Under the pieces are notes generated by a model. That model ran no database searches, was not told where the DNA came from, and saw nothing but the letters and a program-made list of their open reading frames with translations. DNA of 64,000 bases from Streptococcus oralis (GTDB lineage Bacteria; Bacillota; Bacilli; Lactobacillales; Streptococcaceae), in contig NZ_RJPK01000002.1 in assembly GCF_003943415.1 (NCBI RefSeq), positions 186,001 through 250,000 of the forward strand, given 5' to 3'. Shown in pieces: positions 55,388 to 64,000 of this stretch (the stretch's first letter is position 1; each line of letters opens with the position of its first letter). The translations under genes and the position numbers were made by a program.

Positions 55388-55651
55388 ATGACTAAACAAA
55401 AAATAAATCAAATTGTCGGTTCAATTGGAGCCTTTATCGGGATTATTGTATTTATCGCCTACATCCCACAAATTTTTGCCAATTTACAAGGCAACAAAGC
55501 TCAACCATTCCAGCCTTTATCCGCAGCAGTATCTTGTTTAATTTGGGTTATTTACGGGTGGACAAAAGAACCTAAGAAGGATTGGATACTAATTATTCCA
55601 AACTCAGCTGGCGTTGTCTTAGGTGGACTGACATTTCTTACTGCACTATAA
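55388..55651 (+). CDS. SemiSWEET sugar transporter
   Basis: ATG 55388, with AGAGGAGGTG upstream, gives 87 aa (MTKQKINQIVGSIGAFIGII); the upstream in-frame start at 55298 has no ribosome site. Three membrane helices form a triple-helix bundle with the PQ-loop motif YIPQI and a closing SCLIWVIYGWTK. Dimers of such proteins transport mono- or disaccharides by facilitated diffusion. It is a single-gene unit with its own terminator. Confidence 0.85.
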   Translation: MTKQKINQIVGSIGAFIGIIVFIAYIPQIFANLQGNKAQPFQPLSAAVSCLIWVIYGWTKEPKKDWILIIPNSAGVVLGGLTFLTAL

Positions 55652-55670
55652 AAATTACTAGCATATAATC

Positions 55671-55700
55671 AAAAAGCTGAAATAAATTTCTCAGCTTTTT
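55671..55700 (+). terminator. SemiSWEET gene terminator
   Basis: AAAAAGCTGA (55671-55680) and TCAGCTTTTT (55691-55700) are perfect 10-base arms. A T-rich tail follows; it sits about 20 bases after the stop. Confidence 0.75.
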
Positions 55701-55730
55701 CTATTTTCTCAGATAGTTAGACGACTGCAC

Positions 55731-56297
55731 TCACTTATTTCTGCTTTTCCACTCACAATCATTTTCGTGGTCGTCAATCAAACCTGCAGCTTGTAGAAAT
55801 GACAAGACTGCAACAGGACCTGTGAACTTGAAGCCTTGTTTTTTGAGATCTTGAGATAACTTTTCAGACAAGACTGTTTTAGCAGGTGCTAGGTGATAGT
55901 CAGAAACATCATTCACGATAGTTTTTCCCTCGACAAAAGACCAGAGGTAGGCATCAAAGGAACCGTAGGTTTTCTGGACTTGTAGAAATGCTTGGGCGTT
56001 GGCACGCGTAGCAAAAATCTTGGCTCGATTTCGAATGATGGCTGGATTGTCTAACAAGGCCTCCAACTCTGCATCCGTCATCTCCGCAACACCTTGGACT
56101 TGGTAGTTGTAAAATGCTTCTCTGAAAGCTTGGCGCTTATTTAGCACCGTTTCCCAAGACAGACCAGCCTGATAGGTCTCCAAACAAAGCAACTCAAAAA
56201 GGGCGCGGTCATCATGAAGGGGCTGGCCCCATTCCTCATCATGGTAGGCGATGTAGAGCGAATTGGTCATTTTGACCCACGAACAACGTTTTGTCAT
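55731..56297 (-). CDS. tag: DNA-3-methyladenine glycosylase I
   Basis: The 188-aa product MTKRCSWVKMTNSLYIAYHD has the Tag fold with EEWGQPLHDDRALFELLCLE and a zinc-snap Cys/His set (C5, H19 and C-terminal HENDCEW). It removes 3-methyladenine from alkylated DNA. It is 9 bases after ruvA, so two repair genes share a transcript. Confidence 0.92.
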   Translation of the reverse strand: MTKRCSWVKMTNSLYIAYHDEEWGQPLHDDRALFELLCLETYQAGLSWETVLNKRQAFREAFYNYQVQGVAEMTDAELEALLDNPAIIRNRAKIFATRANAQAFLQVQKTYGSFDAYLWSFVEGKTIVNDVSDYHLAPAKTVLSEKLSQDLKKQGFKFTGPVAVLSFLQAAGLIDDHENDCEWKSRNK

Positions 56298-56306
56298 GCT
56301 CTGCTC

Positions 56307-56900
56307 CTATTTCACCAACATTTTAAGGGCTGACTTGATATAGTTCTCAGCTGTATCCGTCGTTCCTTCAAAGAATTTCTTGATTTTCTTGAGCTCTGTT
56401 GCCTTGTAGCCTAGCGCCAACATGGCTTCCATAGCTTCTTCCAGTTCTTGGTTTTCAGCGCTGACTTGCGCTGCGACCTTGGCAGGAAGGGCATCACTAG
56501 CCACGACTACCTTGCCTTCCAAGTCCAGCACCATTTGCTGGGCTGTTTTCTTGCCAATTTTAGGGAATTTGGTCAAGTAGGTGATGTTCTTGGTCTCAAT
56601 CGCTTGAACTAGGCCAGCATTGTCATCGACTGCAATAATAGCAAGAGCAGACACAGGACCAATCCCTGAGACCGAAATCAGACTGAGAAAAAGTTTCTTC
56701 TCGTCTTCTGAGCGAAAGCCATAAAGCAGATGGGCATCCTCACGGATGACTTGATGCACATAGATCTGAGTTTCTTGATTAACCTGACCTGAGTAGGCAT
56801 ATGGATTGGCTACATGCAAGATATAACCGATACCATTTGCCTCAAGGACGATATATTTTGCAGTGATTTTGGTAATGATTCCTTTTAGATATTCGTACAT
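56307..56900 (-). CDS. ruvA: Holliday junction DNA helicase subunit RuvA
   Basis: ATG 56900, with GGGAGA upstream, gives 197 aa ([20 protein letters not shown]); the ORF extension to 57011 is promoter sequence. It has an OB-fold, two helix-hairpin-helix motifs ([26 protein letters not shown]) and a C-terminal RuvB-binding domain. RuvA tetramers bind four-way junctions. ruvB is not in the window. A TGGTATACT promoter lies at about 56929-56934. Confidence 0.93.
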   Translation of the reverse strand: MYEYLKGIITKITAKYIVLEANGIGYILHVANPYAYSGQVNQETQIYVHQVIREDAHLLYGFRSEDEKKLFLSLISVSGIGPVSALAIIAVDDNAGLVQAIETKNITYLTKFPKIGKKTAQQMVLDLEGKVVVASDALPAKVAAQVSAENQELEEAMEAMLALGYKATELKKIKKFFEGTTDTAENYIKSALKMLVK

Positions 56901-57059
56901 AATTTTTTCTCCCTTATTTTGCCTATCTAGTATACCATATTTCCTCAAGACAGACTGCAACAAAAGGTGCACCCTCTGGTTGACAAATAGTACAGGAGAT
57001 TGTATTCTCATTATAAGTAAAAATTGTTAGGATAGAAGTAGAAAAAGGAGGATAGAATC

Positions 57060-57557
57060 ATGAAACTCGCAGAAAAACTATTTGAGCTCAGAAAGGAAAA
57101 AGGTTGGTCCCAAGAAAAGCTAGCAGAACAAATCAATGTTTCTCGGCAAAGTATCTCCAAATGGGAGTCTGGACAAGTTCTTCCTGAAATCGAAAAAGTC
57201 ATTGAATTAAGCAAGATTTTTCAAGTGACAACTGACTATCTACTACTGGATGAAAACTCTGAAAAGTCTTCCACGACAGTGATTTTGAAGGAAGACAAGG
57301 ACAAATACTATAAAGAAGTTAAGTCCTTTGGTCTCTGGCAAGTGATTTATATTTTCGTATTGGCTTTAGCTATCTATCTCTTTTTAGCCGGTTCTAGTTT
57401 TCCAGTCGAATTCACTGCTTGGATCTGGCTAACCTTCGTTCTCTTAATCGCTTCTGCAATTGCTATCAACAAGGCTCTCAAAACCAAACAACGTTATCTT
57501 GATAAAGTGATTGGTCTTGAGAATCCTTCAGACAAAGACAACTCTACAAAATATTGA
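57060..57557 (+). CDS. XRE-family regulator with membrane C-terminus
   Basis: The 165-aa product has an N-terminal helix-turn-helix ([20 protein letters not shown] ... [19 protein letters not shown], residues 8-45) and two hydrophobic helices near 95-140. It would be a membrane-associated transcription factor that could sense envelope state; this layout is common in Firmicutes. Targets are unknown. GGAGGATAGAATC precedes the start. It is divergent from ruvA. Confidence 0.8.
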   Translation: MKLAEKLFELRKEKGWSQEKLAEQINVSRQSISKWESGQVLPEIEKVIELSKIFQVTTDYLLLDENSEKSSTTVILKEDKDKYYKEVKSFGLWQVIYIFVLALAIYLFLAGSSFPVEFTAWIWLTFVLLIASAIAINKALKTKQRYLDKVIGLENPSDKDNSTKY

Positions 57558-57668
57558 ATCACCTAATTTAGTTTTCGCAATATTTTTATAGGACTATTCT
57601 TGTCAAGCAAGTGTAAACCTCGTGTCAAGTTTCCCATGTTCAGTCAAAGTACCTCCTTAGAAAAGCTA

Positions 57669-57702
57669 AAAAGCCTTGTTCAAAAGGAACAAAGGCTTTT
57701 TG
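57669..57702. terminator. bidirectional terminator between XRE gene and mutL
   Basis: AAAGCCTTGTTC and GAACAAAGGCTTT pair around AAAAG with one bulge, with A-runs and T-runs on both sides. It can end the convergent XRE (plus) and mutL (minus) transcripts. Confidence 0.65.
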
Positions 57703-57707
57703 TGTTC

Positions 57708-59657
57708 TTAATATTTCCCCAACTCTCGTAAGCTCGTATGATTTTCCTGAATACGTCGGAACATTTTTTCCATATCTGACTTGGTAAAATGCACCAAAAC
57801 GGGACGTCCGTGGGGACAGTTATAGGGATTATCACATTGAGAAAGCTGATAAATAAGCTGTCTGGCTGAGTGGTCATCGATACGATGGTTGGCCTTGATA
57901 GACCGCTTGCAGGACATCATGATAGCCAGCTCTGCTCGGTATTTCTTGATCGAAACTTCCTTGGTCAAGAGCAGCATGTCACACATTTCATAGATACCAG
58001 ACTCGATTTCTTCCTCTGCCATCCAAATTGGATGCTCACGTAGGATAAATTGATTTTCTCCATACTCTGCTAGAAAGACGCCTACTTCCTCCAAAAGTGC
58101 CATTCTTTCCTTGAGACGCAGGGCATCATCTGCAGGAAATTCAAAGATGTAGGGCACTAAGAGTTGCTGTTGGCTCTGGTCAACATTGCCGATGCTTTCA
58201 CGATATTCCTCGTACTTAACCCGTTCCTGAGCCGCGTGCTGGTCTATGATGTAGAGCCCATCTCGCCCTTGGGCAAAGAGATAGGTCCCGTGCATTTGTC
58301 CGAAAAATTCTAGTTCTGGGAAACTTGATGATTCTTCTCGCTCCAGCTTATCATAGGCCTTATCGAGACTAGCAAGGTCTAGCTCTGGATGGTCTAGTTG
58401 GTCATAGCTAGCTGGCTTTCTCTCTGCAAAATACAGTTTTGCAGGCTTGGTCAACTGGTCCAAGGTTTCCTTGGCAAACAGGGTCAAATCCTGTCTTTCT
58501 TCTGTCAGGTCTACTTGATGGTCTGAAACCTCAACTTGAGTCGGTCTTGTTACTTCTGTTTGTTCATAGTAGAGTGTGTTTTCTTTGAGTGGGAGAGTGG
58601 TCTGCTCTACTTTTTGACGATTGCGTACGGTAGATTTGGCAAGATTTTCCAAGGCATCAGGGATCAGGGCTTGTTCCTTGAGACTATTTGAAATAGCTTC
58701 TGAGACTAGCGCCATCAGCTCTCTTTCCTTGGAAATTCGTACTTCTTGCTTGGTCGGATGCACATTGACATCAGCCAGATAAGGATCAATATGGATGTGA
58801 ATGACAGCTAGTGGAAAACGACCTACCATGAGCTTACTGCCATAGCCGTCAAGAATTGCACGATTGAGCAGAAAGTTCTTGATATAACGCCCATTGATGA
58901 AGAGGCTGATATAATTGCGGTTGGCACGGGTTAACTCAGGCAAGGACACAAAACCTGAAATTTCGAAGTCCAGATCCGAGTTCTCAATGGCTATCATCTT
59001 CTTGGCACTAGCTAAACCATAGATCCCTGCAATAGCTTGGCGCAGTTGACCTGTTCCTGCTGTTCGTGTCATTTCCTTGCCATCACTAATCAATCTAAAA
59101 GAAATCTCAGGATGGGCCAAGCCCAGACGGTTGACAATATCAATGATATGAGACAATTCCGCTTGCTGGCTCTTCATATACTTGAGACGGGCTGGCGTGT
59201 TGAAAAAGAGGTCCTCCACACAAACCTTGGTTCCCACAGGGCTAGTCGCTGGGATGACTTCTTCGACTTGACCTCCACGCGCGACAAGCTTGGTCCCATG
59301 ACTCGCACCATCCACCGCTGTCAACAGAGTTAAGACACTAACAGAAGCGATAGAAGGTAGGGCTTCACCACGAAATCCAAGCGTCCGAATCCGAAAGAGA
59401 TCTGCTTGATTTTTTATCTTACTGGTCGCATGGCGACGCAGGGCCAACTCTACCTCATCGTGGGCAATTCCATGACCATTATCTGTGATTTGGATCTTCT
59501 TAAGACCTGCTTCCTCAATCTCGATGATAATCTGGCTAGAACCAGCGTCAATGGCATTTTCTACCAACTCTTTCACCACACTGGCAGGACGTTCAATGAC
59601 CTCTCCTGCCGCGATCTGGTTTGCCAGCACCTCTGGCAATTCAATAATATGAGACAT
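57708..59657 (-). CDS. mutL: DNA mismatch repair protein MutL (HexB)
   Basis: The 649-aa product has the GHKL ATPase motifs [18 protein letters not shown] and [12 protein letters not shown] in the N-terminal third. A variable linker (about 335-450) and a C-terminal dimerisation domain follow, with [12 protein letters not shown] and [16 protein letters not shown]. It couples MutS lesion recognition to strand removal. A TGGTATAAT -10 lies at 59705-59710. mutS is only two genes away here. Confidence 0.95.
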   Translation of the reverse strand: MSHIIELPEVLANQIAAGEVIERPASVVKELVENAIDAGSSQIIIEIEEAGLKKIQITDNGHGIAHDEVELALRRHATSKIKNQADLFRIRTLGFRGEALPSIASVSVLTLLTAVDGASHGTKLVARGGQVEEVIPATSPVGTKVCVEDLFFNTPARLKYMKSQQAELSHIIDIVNRLGLAHPEISFRLISDGKEMTRTAGTGQLRQAIAGIYGLASAKKMIAIENSDLDFEISGFVSLPELTRANRNYISLFINGRYIKNFLLNRAILDGYGSKLMVGRFPLAVIHIHIDPYLADVNVHPTKQEVRISKERELMALVSEAISNSLKEQALIPDALENLAKSTVRNRQKVEQTTLPLKENTLYYEQTEVTRPTQVEVSDHQVDLTEERQDLTLFAKETLDQLTKPAKLYFAERKPASYDQLDHPELDLASLDKAYDKLEREESSSFPELEFFGQMHGTYLFAQGRDGLYIIDQHAAQERVKYEEYRESIGNVDQSQQQLLVPYIFEFPADDALRLKERMALLEEVGVFLAEYGENQFILREHPIWMAEEEIESGIYEMCDMLLLTKEVSIKKYRAELAIMMSCKRSIKANHRIDDHSARQLIYQLSQCDNPYNCPHGRPVLVHFTKSDMEKMFRRIQENHTSLRELGKY

Positions 59658-59867
59658 CTTTCAGCCCCTTTCTGTATCTGTTTTCCTAGAAATTGATTAG
59701 TGCTATTATACCATATTTCAGATGCTACCAGAAAAAGCAAATACCACATAGACTCCAAATCCCTCCACATAGGCAAAAGCTCTTGTTTTTGAAAATAAAA
59801 TAGTGTTTAATAAAAGTGTACAGGAAGTGATCACAAGCTTGTATAACTGAAAAAGGGAGGGAAATTT

Positions 59868-60308
59868 ATGAAAGTAGAACTACAGATTAATGAAACTTAC
59901 AAGGAAGAAAAGCTGATTGTCCAAGCACCTCAGCCGACCGAAAAAGTCCAGAAAGTCATCGAGTTCGCGGAAAATCTTGACCAAAAAGAAACAATCAAAG
60001 GAAAAATCGAGGATCAGGTCTATCTAGTTAAGATTGGTAAGGTTCAACGCTTCTATATCGAGAATCGGAAGGTTCTAGCAGAAACCGCATCTCAGACCTA
60101 CACCATTGATTTGCGTCTCTATCAAGTTCTTGAAATTCTGCCGACCACTTTTATCCAAATTTCCCAATCAGAAATCATCAATATCGACTCGATCTCTCAT
60201 CTCAAGCTAACCCCCAACGGTCTGGTAGAAATCTTTCTAAAAAATGAAAGCTTCACCTACTCTTCACGCCGTTACCTAAAAACCATCAAGGAGAAATTAG
60301 AACTATGA
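59868..60308 (+). CDS. LytTR-domain DNA-binding regulator
   Basis: The 146-aa product lacks a receiver domain. It has a LytTR domain in about residues 45-146, with FIQISQSEIINIDSISHLKL and SFTYSSRRYLKTIKEKLEL. It is the cytosolic regulator half of a LytTR regulatory system; its stop overlaps the start of the DUF3021 gene by 4 bases. The palindrome ACAAGCTTGT (59833-59842) just upstream may be part of an operator. Such pairs are homologous in plan to HdrRM and BrsRM of S. mutans. Confidence 0.85.
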   Translation: MKVELQINETYKEEKLIVQAPQPTEKVQKVIEFAENLDQKETIKGKIEDQVYLVKIGKVQRFYIENRKVLAETASQTYTIDLRLYQVLEILPTTFIQISQSEIINIDSISHLKLTPNGLVEIFLKNESFTYSSRRYLKTIKEKLEL

Positions 60309-60763
60309 AAAAACAAATCTTTCACGATGCAGCCGCTGGTGTTCTTATCGGCCTCATCCTCTCTATCATTTTTTCACTCATTTATGCACCAAGTACCTAC
60401 GCCCCACTGAGTTCCGATTCTCTAATCGGCCAAGTGATGTTTCAACATCAGGTTCACGGTGCCCTGGTCTTGCTCTACTGCACACTTATCTGGGCAGCTA
60501 TCGGTATTCTCTTCAATTTTGGCAACCGATTATTCAGACGTGACTGGAGCATGCTTCGTGCGACTCTTTCCCATTTCTTCCTCATGCTGGCTGGCTTTGT
60601 CCCACTGGCAACTCTGGCTGGTTGGTTCCCCTTCCACTGGACCTTCTATCTCCAGCTCATTCCAGAGTTTGCTATCGTCTACCTCATCATCTGGTCTATC
60701 CTCTATAAAAGAGAAGCTAAAAAGGTGGACCACATCAATCAACTCTTGACCCATAAAAAGTAA
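60305..60763 (+). CDS. DUF3021 membrane partner of the LytTR regulator
   Basis: The 152-aa product MKKQIFHDAAAGVLIGLILS has four hydrophobic helices. DUF3021 proteins are commonly encoded after LytTR regulators, where by analogy with HdrM/BrsM they hold the regulator inactive at the membrane. The signal is unknown. ATGA overlap with the upstream gene supports equal stoichiometry. Confidence 0.85.
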   Translation: MKKQIFHDAAAGVLIGLILSIIFSLIYAPSTYAPLSSDSLIGQVMFQHQVHGALVLLYCTLIWAAIGILFNFGNRLFRRDWSMLRATLSHFFLMLAGFVPLATLAGWFPFHWTFYLQLIPEFAIVYLIIWSILYKREAKKVDHINQLLTHKK

Positions 60764-60773
60764 TAGAGAAAAA

Positions 60774-60805
60774 CCCACTCACAAAAATGTGAGTGGGCTC
60801 TTTTT
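60774..60805. terminator. bidirectional terminator of the LytTR unit and mutS
   Basis: CCCACTCAC (60774-60782) and GTGAGTGGG (60789-60797) are perfect 9-base arms. The plus strand continues CTCTTTTT and the minus strand TTTTTCTC, so it can act on both convergent transcripts. Confidence 0.8.
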
Positions 60806-63338
60806 ATAACTTTTGTTTGAACTCGACTAATACATTCATAGCCTGCATTGGTGTCATATTGTACACATCCAGCTGAGCTAATTCGGCTAGGATAGGATGT
60901 TCTTCAGGCGTATCAAAGAGTGAAATCTGTTCCGTAACGGCACTTGTTTGCCTCATCGGAGCTGGACTTTCTTGCCCCTGACTCTCCAGTTGCGTTAAAA
61001 TCTTATCCGCTCTTGCTAAAAGTTCTGCTGGTAAGCCAGCAATCTTAGCAACATGGATACCGTAGGATTTGTCAGCTGGTCCTGGTTCGATCTTGTGAAG
61101 GAAGGTGACTTGTCCATCCTGCTCCAAGGTTGCCACGTGAACATTGACCAAGTGTTCCAAGCTAGACTCCAGACTGGTCAACTCATGGTAGTGGGTCGCA
61201 AAGAGGGTTTTGGCTCCGATATGTTCATGAATATATTCGATGATGGACTGGGCAAGAGCCATCCCATCATAAGTCGCAGTTCCTCGACCTAACTCATCAA
61301 AGAGAATCAAGGAATTCTTGGTCGCATGCGAAATGGCATTGTTGGCCTCCATCATCTCCACCATGAAGGTTGATTGACCTGAAACCAAGTCATCTGCTGC
61401 TCCAATGCGGGTAAAGATAGCATCGAAAATAGGCAAATGGGCGCTCTCAGCCGGCACATAGGAACCCAGCTGGGCCATAACCGCTGTCATAGCTAACTGG
61501 CGCATGTAGGTAGACTTCCCGCTCATGTTGGGCCCTGTAATCAATTGAATGCTGGTATCTTCTGACATCTGAATACTGTTTGGAATATAGGTCTGAGCTC
61601 CCATAACCTTTTCAACGACAGCATGGCGCCCTTTCTGGATATCAATTTGGGAATCCTCTCCAAACTCCGGTCGAATCAAATGCTGGGTTTCAGCCACAAC
61701 CGCCAGACTCTGCAAGACATCAACTGTCGCAATTCCTTGGGCTAAAGCCTGCAATCGCTGGATGTACTTGCTGACTTCCTCACGGATGCGCATAAAGATT
61801 TCGTACTCTAGGTTGGCTGACTTCTCACGCGCCTCCAGCATATCCCCCTCGATACGGGCCAATTCCTCAGTCCCAAAGCGTTCCGAGTTTTTCAGCGTTG
61901 CCTTGCGGAAAAAGTGGGCTGGCACATTCCCCAGTTGCGAATTGGTCACATGGAAGTAGTAGCCATCCTTTTTATTGTAGTCAATCTTGAGCGTGCTGAT
62001 GCCAGAGTTTTCTCGCTCTTTTGCCTCAATTTCAGCAATCCAGCCAGTCCCTTCTCTGAGCACACGGCGGTATTTATCCAAGGTCTCATCAAATCCCGTA
62101 CAGATAATGCCACCTTCCGTAATCACATGAGGAGCTTCAGGAGCAATGGCTGCGCTAATCAAACTCTCCAACTCAGGAATGGCATCCAATTGTGCGATGA
62201 GATAGGCCAAAGCAGGCTGCTCCATCCCTTCTAAAATCGCTCGAATCCGTGGTACACTGGATAGGGTGGTCGCCAATTGCAAGAGATCCTTGGGATTGGT
62301 CTTGCCAAAAGAAACCCGACTAGCCAAGCGTTCGATATCATAAACACCCCTGAGACTGTCCGTTAAATCACTGCGCTCAAAGAAGTGGTCAAGAAAGACC
62401 TGCACCACCTCTTGACGTTGGACGATTCGCTCCTTATCAATCAAAGGACGATGGATCCAAGAACGCAAGAGACGCATTCCCATAGCTGTTTTGGTTTCAT
62501 CCAAAAGCCAGAAAAGACTGCCTTGCTTCTTGCCTGAACGGGCATTCTCAACCAAATCCAGACTAGCCTTGGTCGCATAGTCCATCTGTAAGAAATCTTT
62601 GATTTCATAGCGGATAACTGGTTTGAGATGGTTCAATTCCCGCATCTGAGTCCGATGAACATATTGGAGCAACTTACTAGCTGCCGCTTGCTCCACAGCT
62701 ACCAATCGTGGATCCAGTAAATGAATATCCTCAAAGCCTTCCTTCTCATAAGAAAGTACCAGATTCATCTGACGACCGAGGATTTGTTCTTCTTCCTCAG
62801 ACAAGTCATAACCCAGCACCACTTCTAGAGCCTTGAGGTTACGGATTTCCCCACAAACGAGGGTAAAGTCCAATAAACCTGTCACATAAAAATCACCTGT
62901 CACTAGATCCATATAAGCTAGGCCAAATTGATTGCCATCACGATCTATGGCAACCAAGAAATTGTTCTGACTATCAGGCTTACTGCTATCGACTACTGTA
63001 CCAGGTGTGATGACCTGGACCACCTCTCGCTTGACAACCCCAACTGCTTGTTTAGGATCTTCCATCTGTTCTGCAATGGCTACCTTATAGCCCTGCTCGA
63101 TCAAAACATCAATATACTGCTGGGCAGAATGATAGGGGACACCCGCCATGGGTATCGGATTTTCTGCATTTTTATTACGACTGGTCAGTGAAATCTCTAA
63201 AATCTGCGCCGCATTGACCGCATCTTCATAAAACAATTCATAAAAATCACCCATTCGAAAGAGCAAAAAAGCATCTGGATATTGCTTTTTAATATCCACA
63301 TACTGTTGCATGCCAGGTGATAGCTTTTCTGTCGTCAT
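60804..63338 (-). CDS. mutS: DNA mismatch repair protein MutS (HexA)
   Basis: ATG 63338, with AAGGAGAG upstream, gives 844 aa ([20 protein letters not shown]); the in-frame extension to 63377 adds 13 non-family residues. The N-terminus has the mismatch-reading Phe-x-Glu in [12 protein letters not shown], and the ATPase has [14 protein letters not shown] and [16 protein letters not shown]. It is close to pneumococcal HexA. In S. pneumoniae hexA is, as I recall, far from hexB; here the two are 1.15 kb apart and convergent only through the LytTR pair. Confidence 0.95.
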   Translation of the reverse strand: MTTEKLSPGMQQYVDIKKQYPDAFLLFRMGDFYELFYEDAVNAAQILEISLTSRNKNAENPIPMAGVPYHSAQQYIDVLIEQGYKVAIAEQMEDPKQAVGVVKREVVQVITPGTVVDSSKPDSQNNFLVAIDRDGNQFGLAYMDLVTGDFYVTGLLDFTLVCGEIRNLKALEVVLGYDLSEEEEQILGRQMNLVLSYEKEGFEDIHLLDPRLVAVEQAAASKLLQYVHRTQMRELNHLKPVIRYEIKDFLQMDYATKASLDLVENARSGKKQGSLFWLLDETKTAMGMRLLRSWIHRPLIDKERIVQRQEVVQVFLDHFFERSDLTDSLRGVYDIERLASRVSFGKTNPKDLLQLATTLSSVPRIRAILEGMEQPALAYLIAQLDAIPELESLISAAIAPEAPHVITEGGIICTGFDETLDKYRRVLREGTGWIAEIEAKERENSGISTLKIDYNKKDGYYFHVTNSQLGNVPAHFFRKATLKNSERFGTEELARIEGDMLEAREKSANLEYEIFMRIREEVSKYIQRLQALAQGIATVDVLQSLAVVAETQHLIRPEFGEDSQIDIQKGRHAVVEKVMGAQTYIPNSIQMSEDTSIQLITGPNMSGKSTYMRQLAMTAVMAQLGSYVPAESAHLPIFDAIFTRIGAADDLVSGQSTFMVEMMEANNAISHATKNSLILFDELGRGTATYDGMALAQSIIEYIHEHIGAKTLFATHYHELTSLESSLEHLVNVHVATLEQDGQVTFLHKIEPGPADKSYGIHVAKIAGLPAELLARADKILTQLESQGQESPAPMRQTSAVTEQISLFDTPEEHPILAELAQLDVYNMTPMQAMNVLVEFKQKL

Positions 63339-63388
63339 TTTACGTCTCTCCTTGCCAAAAATAAGGTTTGAGAACAAGTCCCAAAACC

Positions 63389-63844
63389 CTATCTATCTCT
63401 CATCTCTCTCATCAAATCTAGCAAACGCTCTTCCATGAGCTTGGCAACATGCTGGTCTCGACAAATAACCAGTAAGGTATTGGCTCCCGCAACTGTTCCT
63501 AAAATCGCCTCGTCCTTATTTTCATCAACAATATTTGCTAAGACAGCTGCTTCTCCCAGCTTGGTATGAAGTACCAAAGTAAACTCTGCTCTCGCAACCC
63601 CTTCTAGATGATGCGACAAAAACTCTACCAAATCAATCTTTTCTGTTTCATTCGCTAGCACATAATACACCATACCATTTTTCTTAACCTTGATCAAGCC
63701 GATCTCGCGCAGGTCACGAGACAAGGTCGTTTGCGTCACAAAGACATTCCGAACTTCTAGGCGATCTTGGATATCCTTTTGTGTAGCTAGTTTTTCCTCA
63801 GTGATCATCTTTTTAATCAACTGGTGTCGTTCTTTTTTTCTCAT
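63389..63844 (-). CDS. argR: arginine repressor ArgR
   Basis: The 151-aa product [20 protein letters not shown] has an N-terminal winged helix with [16 protein letters not shown] and a C-terminal arginine-binding domain [14 protein letters not shown]. It hexamerises with arginine and controls arginine genes. It is divergent from the gene beginning at 63992 and 50 bases upstream of mutS. Streptococci may have several ArgR paralogues; context supports the argR next to argS. Confidence 0.9.
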   Translation of the reverse strand: MRKKERHQLIKKMITEEKLATQKDIQDRLEVRNVFVTQTTLSRDLREIGLIKVKKNGMVYYVLANETEKIDLVEFLSHHLEGVARAEFTLVLHTKLGEAAVLANIVDENKDEAILGTVAGANTLLVICRDQHVAKLMEERLLDLMREMRDR

Positions 63845-63991
63845 ATCAACCTCTTACATGAATATTTATAACCGATTTCGGGTTTATTTTTAGATATAAT
63901 TATACCAAAAAAACTGAATAATTCAAAAAAATCTTTCTTCTTTCACTAAATTTATGATAAAATAGAATAAAAGTCCAAAAGGAGCCTACTT

Positions 63992-64000
63992 ATGAGTACA
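63992..64000 (+). CDS. argS: first codons of a divergent gene, probably argS
   Basis: ATGAGTACA at the window edge follows AAAGGAGC at correct spacing and a GATAAAATAG -10-like stretch near 63960. Only three codons are visible (MST). The argR-argS divergent arrangement is conserved in streptococci and is the only basis for the name. Confidence 0.5.

Noticed and set aside
56890..56897. TACGAATA on the minus strand, a second possible SigX box
   Set aside because: It lies inside the first codons of ruvA (MYEYLKG) and has no gene placed to use it. The match comes from the coding sequence.
63840..63930. ARG-box-like sites between argR and the gene at 63992
   Set aside because: TGAAT half sites are present, but the spacing and second halves do not fit the 18-bp consensus well enough to call.
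1..64000. tRNA, rRNA, CRISPR array, or BOX/RUP elements
   Set aside because: Scanned by eye for cloverleaf ends, rRNA signatures, regular spaced repeats and known pneumococcal repeat termini; none found. A covariance and repeat search would be decisive.

Overview
The window is a low-GC Firmicutes chromosome segment that best fits a mitis-group Streptococcus (S. mitis, S. oralis, S. infantis or a close relative of S. pneumoniae). The S10-spc-alpha ribosomal operon, the nrdD/nrdG block, a ccs4-like late competence gene with a SigX box, a CiaR-driven small RNA, cls, folC, uvrA, corA, ruvA, mutL and mutS all read as close pneumococcal relatives. The exact species cannot be fixed from one window. 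No tRNA, rRNA or CRISPR array was seen.

Region 1 (1-7634) is the right part of an integrated mobile element. Two minus-strand genes of unknown function face a plus-strand run of small proteins, a TraG/VirD4-HerA-like ATPase, a replication-relaxation family protein, a TnpW-like small protein and a large serine recombinase. The element abuts the stop codon of a phosphoglycerate-mutase-family gene. Its left end and any relaxase lie outside the window.

Region 2 (7635-25170) is conserved chromosome. It holds a histidine phosphatase, a csRNA with its CiaR box, the DUF711/ACT pair, and the whole S10-spc-alpha operon transcribed leftward from a sigma-70-type promoter near 25170. Several gaps in that operon carry perfect hairpins.

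Region 3 (25272-32250) is the anaerobic ribonucleotide reductase locus. A tandem duplication of about 938 bp has produced two GNAT genes and fragments of nrdG and nrdD. Upstream of nrdD is a symmetrical pair of NrdR-like boxes. Next come the competence genes behind a TACGAATA box.

Region 4 (32261-41037) holds cardiolipin synthase, then a five-gene overlapping cluster (glycosyltransferase, OleD-like SDR, metallo-beta-lactamase-fold hydrolase, F390-synthetase-like adenylating enzyme, FabH/OleA-like ketosynthase). By inference the cluster makes a glycosylated small lipid or ketide. An iron alcohol dehydrogenase with a cre site and a lipoprotein follow.

Region 5 (41128-64000) is housekeeping: folC, a modular intergenic repeat, DUF1292/ruvX/ireB, a DUF1307 lipoprotein, spx, and mgtA. 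The mgtA leader combines an M-box riboswitch, a terminator, an Asp/Pro/Glu/His-rich 23-codon leader ORF and two mutually exclusive hairpins. Then come pepP, uvrA, a corA operon, an LD-carboxypeptidase, SemiSWEET, tag, ruvA, mutL, a LytTR/DUF3021 pair, mutS, argR and the first codons of a gene that is probably argS.
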